DNA from: Candidatus Nitricoxidireducens bremensis
GTDB taxonomy: Bacteria > Pseudomonadota > Gammaproteobacteria > Burkholderiales > Rhodocyclaceae
Assembly: GCA_030247725.1 (NCBI GenBank)
Contig: JAOTRT010000005.1
Coordinates: 1-64,000, forward strand
Direction of reading: 5' to 3'
Length of the DNA: 64,000 nt
Positions 26,346 through 35,997 of this stretch are shown piece after piece. Both the position numbers and the translations under genes were made by a program. A model generated the notes under the pieces. That model saw nothing but the letters and a program-made list of their open reading frames with translations, did not search any database and was not told the DNA's origin. Every line of letters begins with the position of its first letter. The stretch's first letter is position 1.

Positions 26346-26789
26346 ATGTTCAAACATATTCTCGTCCCCACCGACGGCTCCCAGTTGTCGACAGATACGG
26401 TAAAGCGCGCCATCAGCTTTGCCAAGGAAACCGGTGCGCGCATCACGTTCTTTTTTTCCAAGCCGGATTATCCCGTCGCCTTCTACGGCGAAGGTGCGCT
26501 GATAGATCCGACGACGCCGGAGAAGTTCGCCGAAATGGCGGACCGTCAGGCAAGCGAAATCCTGGTTGCCTGCGAGAGCCTGGCAAAAGCCGAGAACGTG
26601 GAGTGCGCGACGCTGGCCACCACCAACGAGGTTCCCTACGAGGCGATCATCGAGGCTGCCGACCGTTCCGGTTGCGATCTCATCTTCATGGCGTCCCATG
26701 GCCGCCGCGGAATCAGCGGGCTGCTTCTGGGGTCCGAGACACAGAAGGTGCTGACCCACTCCAAGGTTCCCGTTCTGGTTTATCGATAG
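26346..26789 (+). CDS. Universal stress protein (UspA family)
   Basis: This 147-residue cytoplasmic protein has the Usp alpha/beta fold: HILVPTDGS at the start, and the ATP-binding motif region MASHGRRGISGLLLGSETQKVLTHS near the end (G-2x-G-9x-G-S/T type). ATP-binding members help survival under stress or anaerobic energy limits. ATG 26346 has GGAG 9 bases upstream. The FNR box at 26269-26282 and the hemerythrin gene downstream suggest oxygen control. Confidence 0.93.
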   Translation: MFKHILVPTDGSQLSTDTVKRAISFAKETGARITFFFSKPDYPVAFYGEGALIDPTTPEKFAEMADRQASEILVACESLAKAENVECATLATTNEVPYEAIIEAADRSGCDLIFMASHGRRGISGLLLGSETQKVLTHSKVPVLVYR

Positions 26790-26830
26790 CCCAGAACACG
26801 GGGCGAAAACTCTCGTCGCGGGAGGTCTTC

Positions 26831-27415
26831 ATGCTCAACTTGGCACTGGCCACAATTCACGATGAGCACCGTTCTCTTGCGGCCATCGTCCACGGCCTCA
26901 AGTACATCATCCGGGAGGTGCGGGAAAAGGGAATCGCCCCGGACTTCAAGCTCATTTGGGCGATGATCTATTACATCGATGCCTTTCCCGAGAAGTTGCA
27001 TCACCCGAAGGAGAATGTTTATCTGTTTGCCAAACTAAGGCAGCGCACCCATGAGGCCGACACGGTGTTGGACGAACTGGAAAGGCAGCATACCGAGGGT
27101 AGCCGCCATGTGCGCGAACTTGAGCATGCCCTCGGCTACTACGAGGCGGACAAGCCCGACGGCTTTGAAGTCTTTGCGGCGGCTGTCGAAAAGTTCGCCG
27201 AGCTGACGTGGGAACACATGAACCTGGAAGAAAAAATGATCATTCCCCTGGCCAAGAAGTACCTGACGCCGGAGGATTGGATAGAGATTGCCGAGGCATT
27301 CGGGGAAAACGGCGATCCGCGGTTCGGTGCGGAACCCGATCACGAGTTCCGCAATCTGTTTTCCCGCATCGTCAATCTGGCACCGCCGCCTATCGGGGTC
27401 GGACCGGCGAAATAA
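26831..27415 (+). CDS. Hemerythrin HHE domain protein
   Basis: This 194-residue protein has the hemerythrin ligand pattern: IHDEHRSLAAIVHGL, then FPEKLHHPKENVYLF, a middle Glu in VRELEHAL, and WEHMNLEEKMIIPLA. It is likely a diiron O2- or NO-binding protein in the cytoplasm. ATG 26831 has GGGAGG 7 bases before it. It is the second gene after usp under the perfect FNR box and is followed by a strong terminator. It shares little sequence with the 19.7 kb hemerythrin apart from the ligands. Confidence 0.92.
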   Translation: MLNLALATIHDEHRSLAAIVHGLKYIIREVREKGIAPDFKLIWAMIYYIDAFPEKLHHPKENVYLFAKLRQRTHEADTVLDELERQHTEGSRHVRELEHALGYYEADKPDGFEVFAAAVEKFAELTWEHMNLEEKMIIPLAKKYLTPEDWIEIAEAFGENGDPRFGAEPDHEFRNLFSRIVNLAPPPIGVGPAK

Positions 27416-27416
27416 A

Positions 27417-27443
27417 AAGGACCGCGAGGTTGTCGCGGTCCTT
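27417..27443. terminator. Bidirectional terminator, hemerythrin / cbb3 accessory genes
   Basis: An 11-bp perfect stem (AAGGACCGCGA and its complement) with a 5-base loop lies directly after the hemerythrin stop and before the convergent DUF3149 gene. Confidence 0.8.
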
Positions 27444-27463
27444 CTGCGGTTGGCTTGGGTGGC

Positions 27464-27604
27464 TTACTTGGATGCGTTGCGCGCATCCTCTTCTGCGTGT
27501 TTCTTGACGAAGCCGATCAGATAGAACGCCATCACGATGACGAAGCCGATGGTAAACAGGCTCAAAAGGCCAATGTCGCTACCAATGAGAAGTTGCCAGG
27601 CCAT
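27464..27604 (-). CDS. DUF3149 micro-protein of the cbb3 locus
   Basis: This 46-residue protein begins MAWQLLIGSDIGLLSLFTIG, contains one transmembrane helix and ends in a charged tail (VKKHAEEDARNASK). It resembles DUF3149 proteins found after ccoH in betaproteobacteria. It is short but has a good start, lies 24 bases after ccoH on the same strand and ends just before a terminator, so I take it as a real gene. A role in oxidase assembly is inferred from position only. Confidence 0.8.
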   Translation of the reverse strand: MAWQLLIGSDIGLLSLFTIGFVIVMAFYLIGFVKKHAEEDARNASK

Positions 27605-27628
27605 AATTCCCCCTTCTTCCGATTGCCA

Positions 27629-28150
27629 CTAGTTGCGAATATCGGCAGGCTCGCTGCCGCCTATTAGCGTTTCGCCCGTTGCCGGCAGTACCACGTTGCC
27701 TAACAGGCGCCACGACTTTGGCTGGTCCTCGATGAGGACCAGCCAATGTCCAGATGCCGGCAGCCGAAGCTTGCCGACGTACAGATCACCTTCCCGCTGG
27801 AAGACCTGGGTCTGGTCCAGTCCGGCGCGGGTCGGATGCGAGAGGGTCACCCCGAGGGTTGGCGGTGCGACGAAGGTGCTATCGCTCGCGGTCAGGCGGA
27901 TCGAGAAACCGTCATCGGTCACCTTCACGCCGGCCGCGAGACCCAGCGCCTTTGCCTTTTCGCTACGGGCAATGGTTTGGTTGACGGCCAAACCCTGCTT
28001 GTAATAGTCCTCGGTCACCAGGCCATCGGCCGTCGAAATAGCCAGCCACGCCGTATAGATGCCGGCGATCACCACCACGAAAGGACCCAGCATCAACAGC
28101 CAGGGCCAGGGTTCCCGATACCAGGGTTTTGCAGTCATTGGATTCGTCAT
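27629..28150 (-). CDS. ccoH: FixH/CcoH-like cbb3 assembly protein
   Basis: This 173-residue protein has one N-terminal transmembrane helix (WPWLLMLGPFVVVIAGIYTAWLA) and a periplasmic FixH domain; the signature GLVTEDYYKQGLAVNQ is visible just after the membrane segment. FixH/CcoH helps assemble and stabilise the cbb3 oxidase. Its ATG overlaps the ccoG stop (ATGA), giving translational coupling; a second ATG lies four codons later. The longer open frame to 28498 is a shadow within ccoG. Confidence 0.9.
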   Translation of the reverse strand: MTNPMTAKPWYREPWPWLLMLGPFVVVIAGIYTAWLAISTADGLVTEDYYKQGLAVNQTIARSEKAKALGLAAGVKVTDDGFSIRLTASDSTFVAPPTLGVTLSHPTRAGLDQTQVFQREGDLYVGKLRLPASGHWLVLIEDQPKSWRLLGNVVLPATGETLIGGSEPADIRN

Positions 28151-29562
28151 GGAATGATGAAAGTCGCCTTCTCGTGAACAGCGACCTTTTCGTCGGCCAG
28201 CGATTTCACATCGAAGTGGATCACGTTGGAGCCCTGCTTGCCGGACTCCGGAGGCACGCGCACCTGAACGGTGAAACTCTTCGTCGTCGCTGCGGGCAAC
28301 TCGACGATGCGGTCGCCTGCGATGTCGATCTTGTCCAGACCGGTGACGGAAACAGAGTACCTGTGGGCGGACTCGCTGACGTTCATGACCTGGAGACGGA
28401 AAACGTTCTCGATGAGCCCGTCCTCCACCTCCCGTGCGAGGGTCGCACGGTCCCGGATCACGTCTACGCGCAGGGTTGCCTTGGTGGCCAATCCCCATGC
28501 AAAGACCAGCACAATGACCGCCAGGATGGTCGAATACAGAATGATGCGGGGACGCACGATATGGGCGACGATTTCCTTCCAGCCCCAGTGCTCGGCAATT
28601 GCATGCTCGGTGGAATAGCGGATCAGGCCATGGTGATAACCCATCTTGTCCATCACCTGGTCGCAGGCATCAATGCAGGCCGAGCAGCCGATGCATTCGT
28701 ATTGGAGACCGTTCCGGATGTCGATGCCGGTGGGGCAGACGGCGACGCACAGGCCGCAGTCCACGCAGTCGCCCTTGCCGGCGGCCTTGTAGTCTTCGCC
28801 TTTCTTCCGGGTTCCGCGCGGTTCTCCGCGTTCGGAATCGTAGGTGACGACCAGGGTATCGGGGTCGAACATCACCCCCTGGAAGCGGGCATAGGGACAC
28901 ATGTAGAGGCACACCTGCTCCCGCATGTGGCCGGCCATCAAATAGGTGAAGGCGGCATAGAAGAGGAACCAGAACCACTCCCAAGGACCGAGGGACAAGT
29001 GCAGCAGGGAGTCGGCCAGGGACTTGATCGGAGAGAAATAGCCGACAAAGGTAAAGCCCGTCCAGAGCGCCAGCAGAATCCAGAGGCCGTACTTGGCAAC
29101 GCGTTTGACAATCTTGGTGCCGCCCATCGGCGCCGAATCAAGTTTGATGCGGGCGTTGCGATCCCCTTCCACGAGTTTCTCTATCCAGAGAAACATTTCG
29201 GTGTACACGGTCTGGGGACAGGAATATCCACACCAAAGCCGCCCGGCGATCGCCGTGAAAAGGAATAGGGCATAAGCCGAGATGATCAGCAACACGGCCA
29301 GCCAGAAGACATCCTGGGGCCAAAGTACCAGCCCAAAGAGGTAAAACTTGCGTTCGACGAGGTCGAACAGGACTGCTTGGCGCCCATTCCAAGGCAGCCA
29401 ACACAGGCCATAGAACACCAATTGGGTAAGCCAGACAATTATCCAGCGCCAGGTCGTGAATGGACCTGTGATGGAGCGCGGGTGGATCTTCTTGCGCGCT
29501 TGATACAACGATTCTTCGACGTCTTCGATGCTTGAATCTGGGGATTTGGTTTCAGCGCTCAT
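28147..29562 (-). CDS. ccoG: CcoG, cbb3 oxidase accessory polyferredoxin
   Basis: This 471-residue membrane protein has about five transmembrane helices and two cytoplasmic [4Fe-4S] motifs, CVDCGLCVAVCP and CIGCSACIDACD. The N-terminal pair WCGYSCPQ is also conserved. CcoG has been described as a cupric reductase that prepares Cu(I) for the cbb3 active site. The C-terminal FixG domain is periplasmic. It lies between ccoP (with a terminator between them) and ccoH. Length fits the family. Confidence 0.95.
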   Translation of the reverse strand: MSAETKSPDSSIEDVEESLYQARKKIHPRSITGPFTTWRWIIVWLTQLVFYGLCWLPWNGRQAVLFDLVERKFYLFGLVLWPQDVFWLAVLLIISAYALFLFTAIAGRLWCGYSCPQTVYTEMFLWIEKLVEGDRNARIKLDSAPMGGTKIVKRVAKYGLWILLALWTGFTFVGYFSPIKSLADSLLHLSLGPWEWFWFLFYAAFTYLMAGHMREQVCLYMCPYARFQGVMFDPDTLVVTYDSERGEPRGTRKKGEDYKAAGKGDCVDCGLCVAVCPTGIDIRNGLQYECIGCSACIDACDQVMDKMGYHHGLIRYSTEHAIAEHWGWKEIVAHIVRPRIILYSTILAVIVLVFAWGLATKATLRVDVIRDRATLAREVEDGLIENVFRLQVMNVSESAHRYSVSVTGLDKIDIAGDRIVELPAATTKSFTVQVRVPPESGKQGSNVIHFDVKSLADEKVAVHEKATFIIP

Positions 29563-29596
29563 AATCGCTATTTCAGTAGATTCTGATTAAGCTTAG

Positions 29597-29625
29597 ATAA
29601 AACTCCCCGGCCAGAGGCCGGGGAG
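29597..29625 (-). terminator. Terminator after ccoNOQP
   Basis: A 10-bp stem (CTCCCCGGCC and complement, loop of 3) followed on the minus strand by TTTT lies 17 bases after the ccoP stop. Confidence 0.8.
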
Positions 29626-29642
29626 GGCGCTGATATTTTAGA

Positions 29643-30656
29643 TTACTTCTTGTCGGCACTCATGCCGGACATTCCGTCCATGCCAGCTTGGGCGGGTGCC
29701 GCTTCAGCAGCCGGCGCGGCAGGAGCAGCAGCCTCTTCCTTCACACCACCACCCAGGCCCCAGACGTAGGCGGTCAGCAGGTGCACCTTGGCATCGCCGA
29801 GGAAGTCACCGAATCCGGGCATGCGGTTGTTGCGGCCCTTGGTAACCGTCTCGATCATGTCGGCTTCCTGGCTGCTGTAGAGCCAGACCTTGTCGGTCAG
29901 GTTCGGATAGCCGGCAGCCTCCATACCCTTGCCCTCGGGACCGTGACAAGCCGCGCAAGCCTGCGGATAGAGTTCCTTGCCACGCTGAGCGCGAGCGGAA
30001 TCATGGGTCAGACCGGAGAGGGAGCGCACGAAGGCGACCACATCCTTGACCTGCTCGGCATCCATATCGGGCTTGGTACCCTTTGGCGTCATGACGGCAT
30101 CGCGACCACCCTTGATGGTTTCCTTGATGCGGTCAGGCGTACCACCCCACAGCCAGTCGGCATCGGCCAGATTCGGGAAGCCCTTCGCACCCTTGGCGTC
30201 GGAGCCATGGCACTGGGAGCAGTAGGTCAGGAACAGGCGCTGGCCCATTTCCTTCGCTTCCGGATTGGCGGCGACAGCCTTGATGTCCATGTTCTGGAAC
30301 TTCTTGAAGATGGGACCGTACTGCTCGTCGGCCTTCTTCATCTCGGCGTCGTACTGACCGCGCGCCGTCCAGCCGAAGGAGCCAGCCATGTTGCCGAGTC
30401 CCGGATACAGCGCCAGATAAACCAGGGCAAAAACCACGGTGATGTAGAACATCCAGCGCCACCAGTTCGGCAGCGGGTTGCTGTACTCCTCGAGGTTCTC
30501 GTCCCAGACGTGGCCGGTTGTGTTGCCGGCGTTGGTTTTGGCCTTGTCCTGAATCAGCAGGAACACGCCGCAACCGACAATGCTCGCTAGCGCCAGAACA
30601 ATGACATACATGTTCCAGAAGCCGCTCACGAAGTCACTCGTGTTTTTGAAATCCAT
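29643..30656 (-). CDS. ccoP: Cytochrome cbb3 oxidase subunit III (diheme)
   Basis: This 337-residue subunit carries two c-type hemes, at YCSQCHG (about residue 150) and ACAACHG (about 235), and passes electrons into CcoN. Two N-terminal transmembrane helices and a WWRWMFYI segment are typical of the long betaproteobacterial form. The C-terminus ends in an Ala/Pro-rich tail with Met repeats (GMDGMSGMSADKK), which is unusual and may bind Cu(I). It is the last gene of ccoNOQP. Confidence 0.96.
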   Translation of the reverse strand: MDFKNTSDFVSGFWNMYVIVLALASIVGCGVFLLIQDKAKTNAGNTTGHVWDENLEEYSNPLPNWWRWMFYITVVFALVYLALYPGLGNMAGSFGWTARGQYDAEMKKADEQYGPIFKKFQNMDIKAVAANPEAKEMGQRLFLTYCSQCHGSDAKGAKGFPNLADADWLWGGTPDRIKETIKGGRDAVMTPKGTKPDMDAEQVKDVVAFVRSLSGLTHDSARAQRGKELYPQACAACHGPEGKGMEAAGYPNLTDKVWLYSSQEADMIETVTKGRNNRMPGFGDFLGDAKVHLLTAYVWGLGGGVKEEAAAPAAPAAEAAPAQAGMDGMSGMSADKK

Positions 30657-30668
30657 GTCGAATCCCTT

Positions 30669-30851
30669 TCAGTTATTCGCGTGACCCGCACCATCCCCGC
30701 CAATGGGGGCCGGAGGATCGTCATCCAGAGGCAGTTGTGCCGCCTCCTCGTAAGCCTGCTTACGCCGGCTCGAAAACGCCCACCACACGATGCCGACGAA
30801 ACAGATGAACGTCAGCACCGTGAAGAGGGAACGCAGGTCGTTGATGTCCAT
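30669..30851 (-). CDS. ccoQ: CcoQ, small cbb3 oxidase subunit
   Basis: This 60-residue protein has one transmembrane helix (LFTVLTFICFVGIVWWAF) followed by a short polar tail. Position between ccoO and ccoP (6 and 12 bases away) and composition identify it as CcoQ, which helps stabilise CcoP in the complex. Confidence 0.92.
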   Translation of the reverse strand: MDINDLRSLFTVLTFICFVGIVWWAFSSRRKQAYEEAAQLPLDDDPPAPIGGDGAGHANN

Positions 30852-30857
30852 GCGCGC

Positions 30858-31469
30858 TTAGCGGGTTTGCTTGAGCGCGAGACCCAAGCCCTGCAGGTAG
30901 GCGATCAGGGCCTCCAACTCGGTCTTGCCTTCGATGGCCTTGGGAGCCTCGGCAATTTCCTTGTCGGAGTAAGGCACGCCTACCTTGCGCAGCGCTTCCA
31001 TCTTCGCGCTGATCGCCGGGTCGTTGAGCGGACGATCCAGCCAGGAATAGGCCGGCATGTTCGACTCGGGCACGACGTCGCGCGGATTCAGCAGGTGGAT
31101 GCGGTGCCACTGGTCCGAATAGCGGCCGCCGACGCGGGCCAGATCCGGGCCAGTACGCTTGGAACCCCATTGGAAGGGATGGTCATAGACGAACTCACCG
31201 GCAACCGAGTAGTGGCCATAGCGCTCGGTTTCGGCACGGAACGGACGAATCATCTGCGAATGGCAGTTGTAGCAGCCCTCGCGGATATAGATGTCGCGGC
31301 CCGCCAGGCGAACGGCGTCGTAAGGCTTGACGAGTTCGTTCACCGGAGTGGTCGTGGACTTCTGGAAGAACAGCGGGACGATCTCGACGAGACCGCCGAC
31401 GCTGATCAGAAGAATCGTCAGGACGATCAGCCATCCAACGTTCTTTTCGATTTGCTCATGAGTCAGCAT
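30858..31469 (-). CDS. ccoO: Cytochrome cbb3 oxidase subunit II (monoheme)
   Basis: This 203-residue c-type cytochrome has an N-terminal membrane anchor ([22 protein letters not shown]) and one heme site [12 protein letters not shown], followed by the distal Met region PAYSWL. It transfers electrons from CcoP to CcoN. It lies 31 bases after ccoN and 6 before ccoQ. Length is normal. Confidence 0.96.
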   Translation of the reverse strand: MLTHEQIEKNVGWLIVLTILLISVGGLVEIVPLFFQKSTTTPVNELVKPYDAVRLAGRDIYIREGCYNCHSQMIRPFRAETERYGHYSVAGEFVYDHPFQWGSKRTGPDLARVGGRYSDQWHRIHLLNPRDVVPESNMPAYSWLDRPLNDPAISAKMEALRKVGVPYSDKEIAEAPKAIEGKTELEALIAYLQGLGLALKQTR

Positions 31470-31500
31470 GATTTATTGGCTCCTTTCGATAAGTCAGGGC

Positions 31501-32922
<1,422 letters not shown>

Positions 32923-32998
32923 GATGGATTCACCTCATATGAACAGAAAAGAAACCGGATTTTTCGGCAGCAGACGCCTGCCGGCAACACAGCGGCGC

Positions 32999-33004
32999 AG
33001 GATA
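32999..33004 (-). promoter_or_regulatory. -10 element of ccoNOQP
   Basis: TATCCT on the minus strand lies 31 bases (centre to centre) from the perfect FNR box, the class II spacing, with a predicted start near 32992. Confidence 0.6.
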
Positions 33005-33025
33005 CACGCCGCAAACCGCGCGATT

Positions 33026-33039
33026 TTGATCCATATCAA
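33026..33039. promoter_or_regulatory. Perfect FNR box of ccoNOQP
   Basis: TTGATCCATATCAA is an exact match to the FNR consensus and lies about 110 bases before the ccoN start. Confidence 0.92.
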
Positions 33040-33121
33040 GTCTGATGCACCGCAATATTTCTTATGGGGGCATTAACCTTGTTTCAGCAGGGGATTTTAC
33101 TCAAGGCGGGAATCTAGGGGC

Positions 33122-33149
33122 AAAAAAAAGGGTGCGCTTGCGCGCACCC
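33122..33149 (-). terminator. Strong intrinsic terminator, ccoS / small RNA
   Basis: Stem GGGTGCGC/GCGCACCC with the tetraloop GCAA and eight T residues on the minus strand (33129 to 33122). It ends the ccoI-ccoS transcript and probably the candidate small RNA. Confidence 0.9.
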
Positions 33150-33206
33150 CCAACCCCAACAGAGAGACTAACCGTTTGACCGGGCTAACGCCGCGGCCGA
33201 AACCTT
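33122..33206 (-). ncRNA. Candidate FNR-regulated small RNA between ccoS and ccoN
   Basis: The 328-base gap between ccoN and ccoS holds no gene, but on the minus strand it has, in order, an FNR-type box (33241-33254), a -10-like CATACT (33213-33218), and a strong terminator (33122-33149), which together would define an RNA of about 85 nt starting near 33206. It has a possible internal hairpin and an open UAGUCUCUCU stretch. Alternatively this is only the 3' end of the ccoI-ccoS message. No expression data can be inferred. Confidence 0.4.
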
Positions 33207-33240
33207 GCGCGAAGTATGGGAAAAACAGGGTTTCGCTACC

Positions 33241-33254
33241 TTGATCTGGGTCAA
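33241..33254. promoter_or_regulatory. Second FNR-type box, overlapping the ccoS stop
   Basis: TTGATCTGGGTCAA has one mismatch to the FNR consensus and overlaps the ccoS stop codon (33251-33253). It lies about 32 bases from a CATACT at 33213-33218. Confidence 0.65.
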
Positions 33255-33478
33255 CCCCCTGATATTTTTGATTCTTGGGCCTTCGACGCCTCGGATTGAG
33301 TCCCGGTTTCGGGCTGTCGGTCGGCGGGTTCCTGGACGCTGTCGTCGTCGCGAAGAATCCGGTAAGCCGGCCCTTCGAGATCCTCGAATTGACCGCTTCT
33401 CAAAGACCACCAGAAGACCACACCGATCATAAAGACCAGAACAACGGACATCGGAACCAAGAGATAGAGGATTTCCAT
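33251..33478 (-). CDS. ccoS: CcoS, cbb3 oxidase assembly protein
   Basis: This 75-residue protein has one transmembrane helix and the family signature SGQFEDLEGPAYRILRDDD, followed by a polar tail. CcoS is needed to insert the cofactors of CcoN. It begins one base after the ccoI stop, so the two are cotranscribed. The tail after residue 50 is longer than usual. Confidence 0.94.
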   Translation of the reverse strand: MEILYLLVPMSVVLVFMIGVVFWWSLRSGQFEDLEGPAYRILRDDDSVQEPADRQPETGTQSEASKAQESKISGG

Positions 33479-35917
33479 TCAGCCAGCCTCCTTGTCCTGC
33501 AGCCTGAGGGCATTCATCACCACCAAAAGGGAACTGGCCGACATCCCGATTCCCGCCATCCATGGCGTGATGAATCCAAGCATCGCCAGCGGTATCGCAA
33601 GGAAATTGTAGGCAAAGGCCCACGTCAAATTCTGCCGGATAACACGTACAGTACTCCGCGCCAGGACTACGCCGGCCGCCAGTTGCCGCAAGTCGTCGGC
33701 AAGCAGCACCACGTCAGCCTGGCTGCGGGCCAGATCGGTTCCGCCCCCCATGGCCACCGAGACATGGGCCTGCGCAAGTACCGGAGCATCGTTGACGCCA
33801 TCCCCCACCATGGCCACCAGGGCGCCATTGGCCTGGAGTCTCTGAATGTAGCCATGCTTATCCTCCGGCGTCATGCCGCCCGCACTCGTCTCGATGTCCA
33901 GCTTCGCCGCTGCGTGGGACACCGTATTGGGCGCATCGCCGCTCAGGACCGACATGCGCATACCGAGATCGTGCAACGTGCGTATGGCATCCGCCGCCCC
34001 ATCGCGCAACTTGTCGGTAATGCGGAAGAACGCCAACCAACCATTCCCATCGCCCAAGGCCACGGCCGTATCGCCTTCGCGCATCCACTGCCCAACCGCC
34101 TCCGGCACCGGCACATCATAGGACGCACCAACGAACTCCGGCCGACCGATCCGCAATACCCGCATCCCCACGGCCCCCTCTACACCTTGGCCGGTATGGG
34201 CCTTGCAGCCAGTTATAGCGACTGACATATTCCCGCCCGCCGCTTCGCGGATCGCCCGCCCCAACGGATGCTCCGAGCCCTGCTCCAGCGCCGCCCCCAG
34301 CCCCAGGGCCTCGGCAGCGGAAACATTCCCGACAGGCAGAACTTCCGTAAGCGCCGGCCGGCCCTGGGTCAGGGTTCCGGTCTTGTCGAAAACGAAGTCC
34401 GTGGCCCGCGCCAGCGTCTCGATGGCGTGCCCTCGTGTCACCAGCACTCCCCGCCTCGCCATGGCGCCCGTCGCCACGGTAAGCACCGCTGGCGTCGCCA
34501 GCGAAAGCGCGCAGGGGCAACTGACAACCAACACGGAAACAAAAACCCAGAGGGCGCGCGACGGATCGATCTGCCACCAGACAATGGCGGTTCCAGACGC
34601 AAGCACCAGCAGGGCGGCAACGAAACGAACCGCGATGCGGTCGGCCATTTCCACGACTTTTGGCTTCTCGGCCGCGGCGCGTTCCATCAGGCGACGTATG
34701 GAGGCCAACCGCGTCGCGTCGCCCACGCGCTCGATTCGCAACATGATCGGGCTGCCGATGTTCACGCTGCCGCCGGTCACCGCATCACCCACCTTCTTGG
34801 TCACCGGCCGACTTTCGCCGGTCAGCAGGGACTCATCGGCACTGCTTTCGCCATCCACCACGCAACCATCCGCCGGCATGGTCTCACCCGGCTTGACCAG
34901 GACCACATCGCCGACAACCAGCGAGGCCACGGCGACCCTTTCCGTCGCCCCCCCCGGAAACTGGAGGTAGCGTTCGGCAAAGGCAGGCAGGGCCTTGGAA
35001 ATCGTCTCGACGCCCCGCGCCGCCTTCTGCCGCGCCATCATCTCCAGGTAACGCCCCCCCAGCAGCAGGAAGACGAACATCGTCACCGAATCGAAATAGA
35101 CCTCGCCGGATGCCATCAGGGTCGCCCAGCAACTGGCAAGAAAGGCACTGCCGACGCCCAAGGCCACGGGAACATCCATGCCAACACGGCGCAGCTTGAG
35201 ATCGCGCCATGCGGCCGAAAAGAACGGCGCCGACGAATAGAGGATCACCGGCAAGGTCAGGATCAGGCTCGCCCAGCGCATGAGTTGCTCGATATCCGGC
35301 GTCATGGTGCCTTCGTCGGCCAGATAGACCGGCACCGCATACATCATCACCTGCATCATGCCGAAACCGGCGACGAAAAGCCGCCACAGCGCAGTCTTGC
35401 GCTCCTTGCGCGCCAGTTGCTCGGACTTGGCCGTATCGTAGGGATGGGCACGGTAGCCGATGGCCGCGATGGCTTCGAGAATCTGGGAAAGCCTGATCCG
35501 CCGCTCGTCCCAGCGGACGCGGGCACGGCGCGTCGCATAATTGATGTCGACCGCCGTTACGCCCGGCTGGCGCGCAATATGGGATTCGTTGAGCCAGACA
35601 CAGGCCGCGCAGGTGATCCCTTCCAGGATCAGCGACGCCTCACGTTCATGCTCCCCCACCGGACGGACGAAGTTCTTCTGCACCTCCGGATGATCGAACA
35701 AACCGAGTTCCTGAAGCGCCTCAGGCAAAGCCTCGCGGGGGCTTTCCGGCATGGCGTCCCGATGCCGGTAATAGTCGCCGAGACCATTGGCGACAATCGC
35801 CTCGGCAACAGCCTGACAGCCGACGCAGCACATCTCGCGCCGCTCGCCGTCGATCTTCACGGGAAAGTCGGCGGCGGCGGGAAGCGGCAAGCCGCAGTGA
35901 TAACAGTTCTCTGACAC
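33479..35917 (-). CDS. ccoI: CcoI/FixI-type copper P1B-ATPase
   Basis: This pump of about 812 residues supplies copper for the CuB site of cbb3 oxidase. It has the N-terminal CcoI Cys motifs CYHCG and MCCVGCQAV, an HMA domain with ITCAACV, the membrane motif CPCALSLATP, the TGES loop and DKTGTLT. The Cys-rich N-terminus separates it from CopA. I use GTG 35917 (VSENCYHCG); an ATG at 35965 gives a longer start without homology. The frames seen on the plus strand here are shadows. Confidence 0.93.
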   Translation of the reverse strand: MSENCYHCGLPLPAAADFPVKIDGERREMCCVGCQAVAEAIVANGLGDYYRHRDAMPESPREALPEALQELGLFDHPEVQKNFVRPVGEHEREASLILEGITCAACVWLNESHIARQPGVTAVDINYATRRARVRWDERRIRLSQILEAIAAIGYRAHPYDTAKSEQLARKERKTALWRLFVAGFGMMQVMMYAVPVYLADEGTMTPDIEQLMRWASLILTLPVILYSSAPFFSAAWRDLKLRRVGMDVPVALGVGSAFLASCWATLMASGEVYFDSVTMFVFLLLGGRYLEMMARQKAARGVETISKALPAFAERYLQFPGGATERVAVASLVVGDVVLVKPGETMPADGCVVDGESSADESLLTGESRPVTKKVGDAVTGGSVNIGSPIMLRIERVGDATRLASIRRLMERAAAEKPKVVEMADRIAVRFVAALLVLASGTAIVWWQIDPSRALWVFVSVLVVSCPCALSLATPAVLTVATGAMARRGVLVTRGHAIETLARATDFVFDKTGTLTQGRPALTEVLPVGNVSAAEALGLGAALEQGSEHPLGRAIREAAGGNMSVAITGCKAHTGQGVEGAVGMRVLRIGRPEFVGASYDVPVPEAVGQWMREGDTAVALGDGNGWLAFFRITDKLRDGAADAIRTLHDLGMRMSVLSGDAPNTVSHAAAKLDIETSAGGMTPEDKHGYIQRLQANGALVAMVGDGVNDAPVLAQAHVSVAMGGGTDLARSQADVVLLADDLRQLAAGVVLARSTVRVIRQNLTWAFAYNFLAIPLAMLGFITPWMAGIGMSASSLLVVMNALRLQDKEAG

Positions 35918-35997
35918 GCTGGTCTGGACCCCGGAAAGGAAAAAGGGCGCGGAAGGATAACCCACCGCACCCCGTCGATGTGAGGCTAAGGCCGCAA

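Noticed and set aside
33168..33623. Minus-strand frame of 151 codons in the ccoN-ccoS gap
   Set aside because: It overlaps ccoS and the end of ccoI in another frame and shows no domain; the gap is better explained by promoter, box and terminator.
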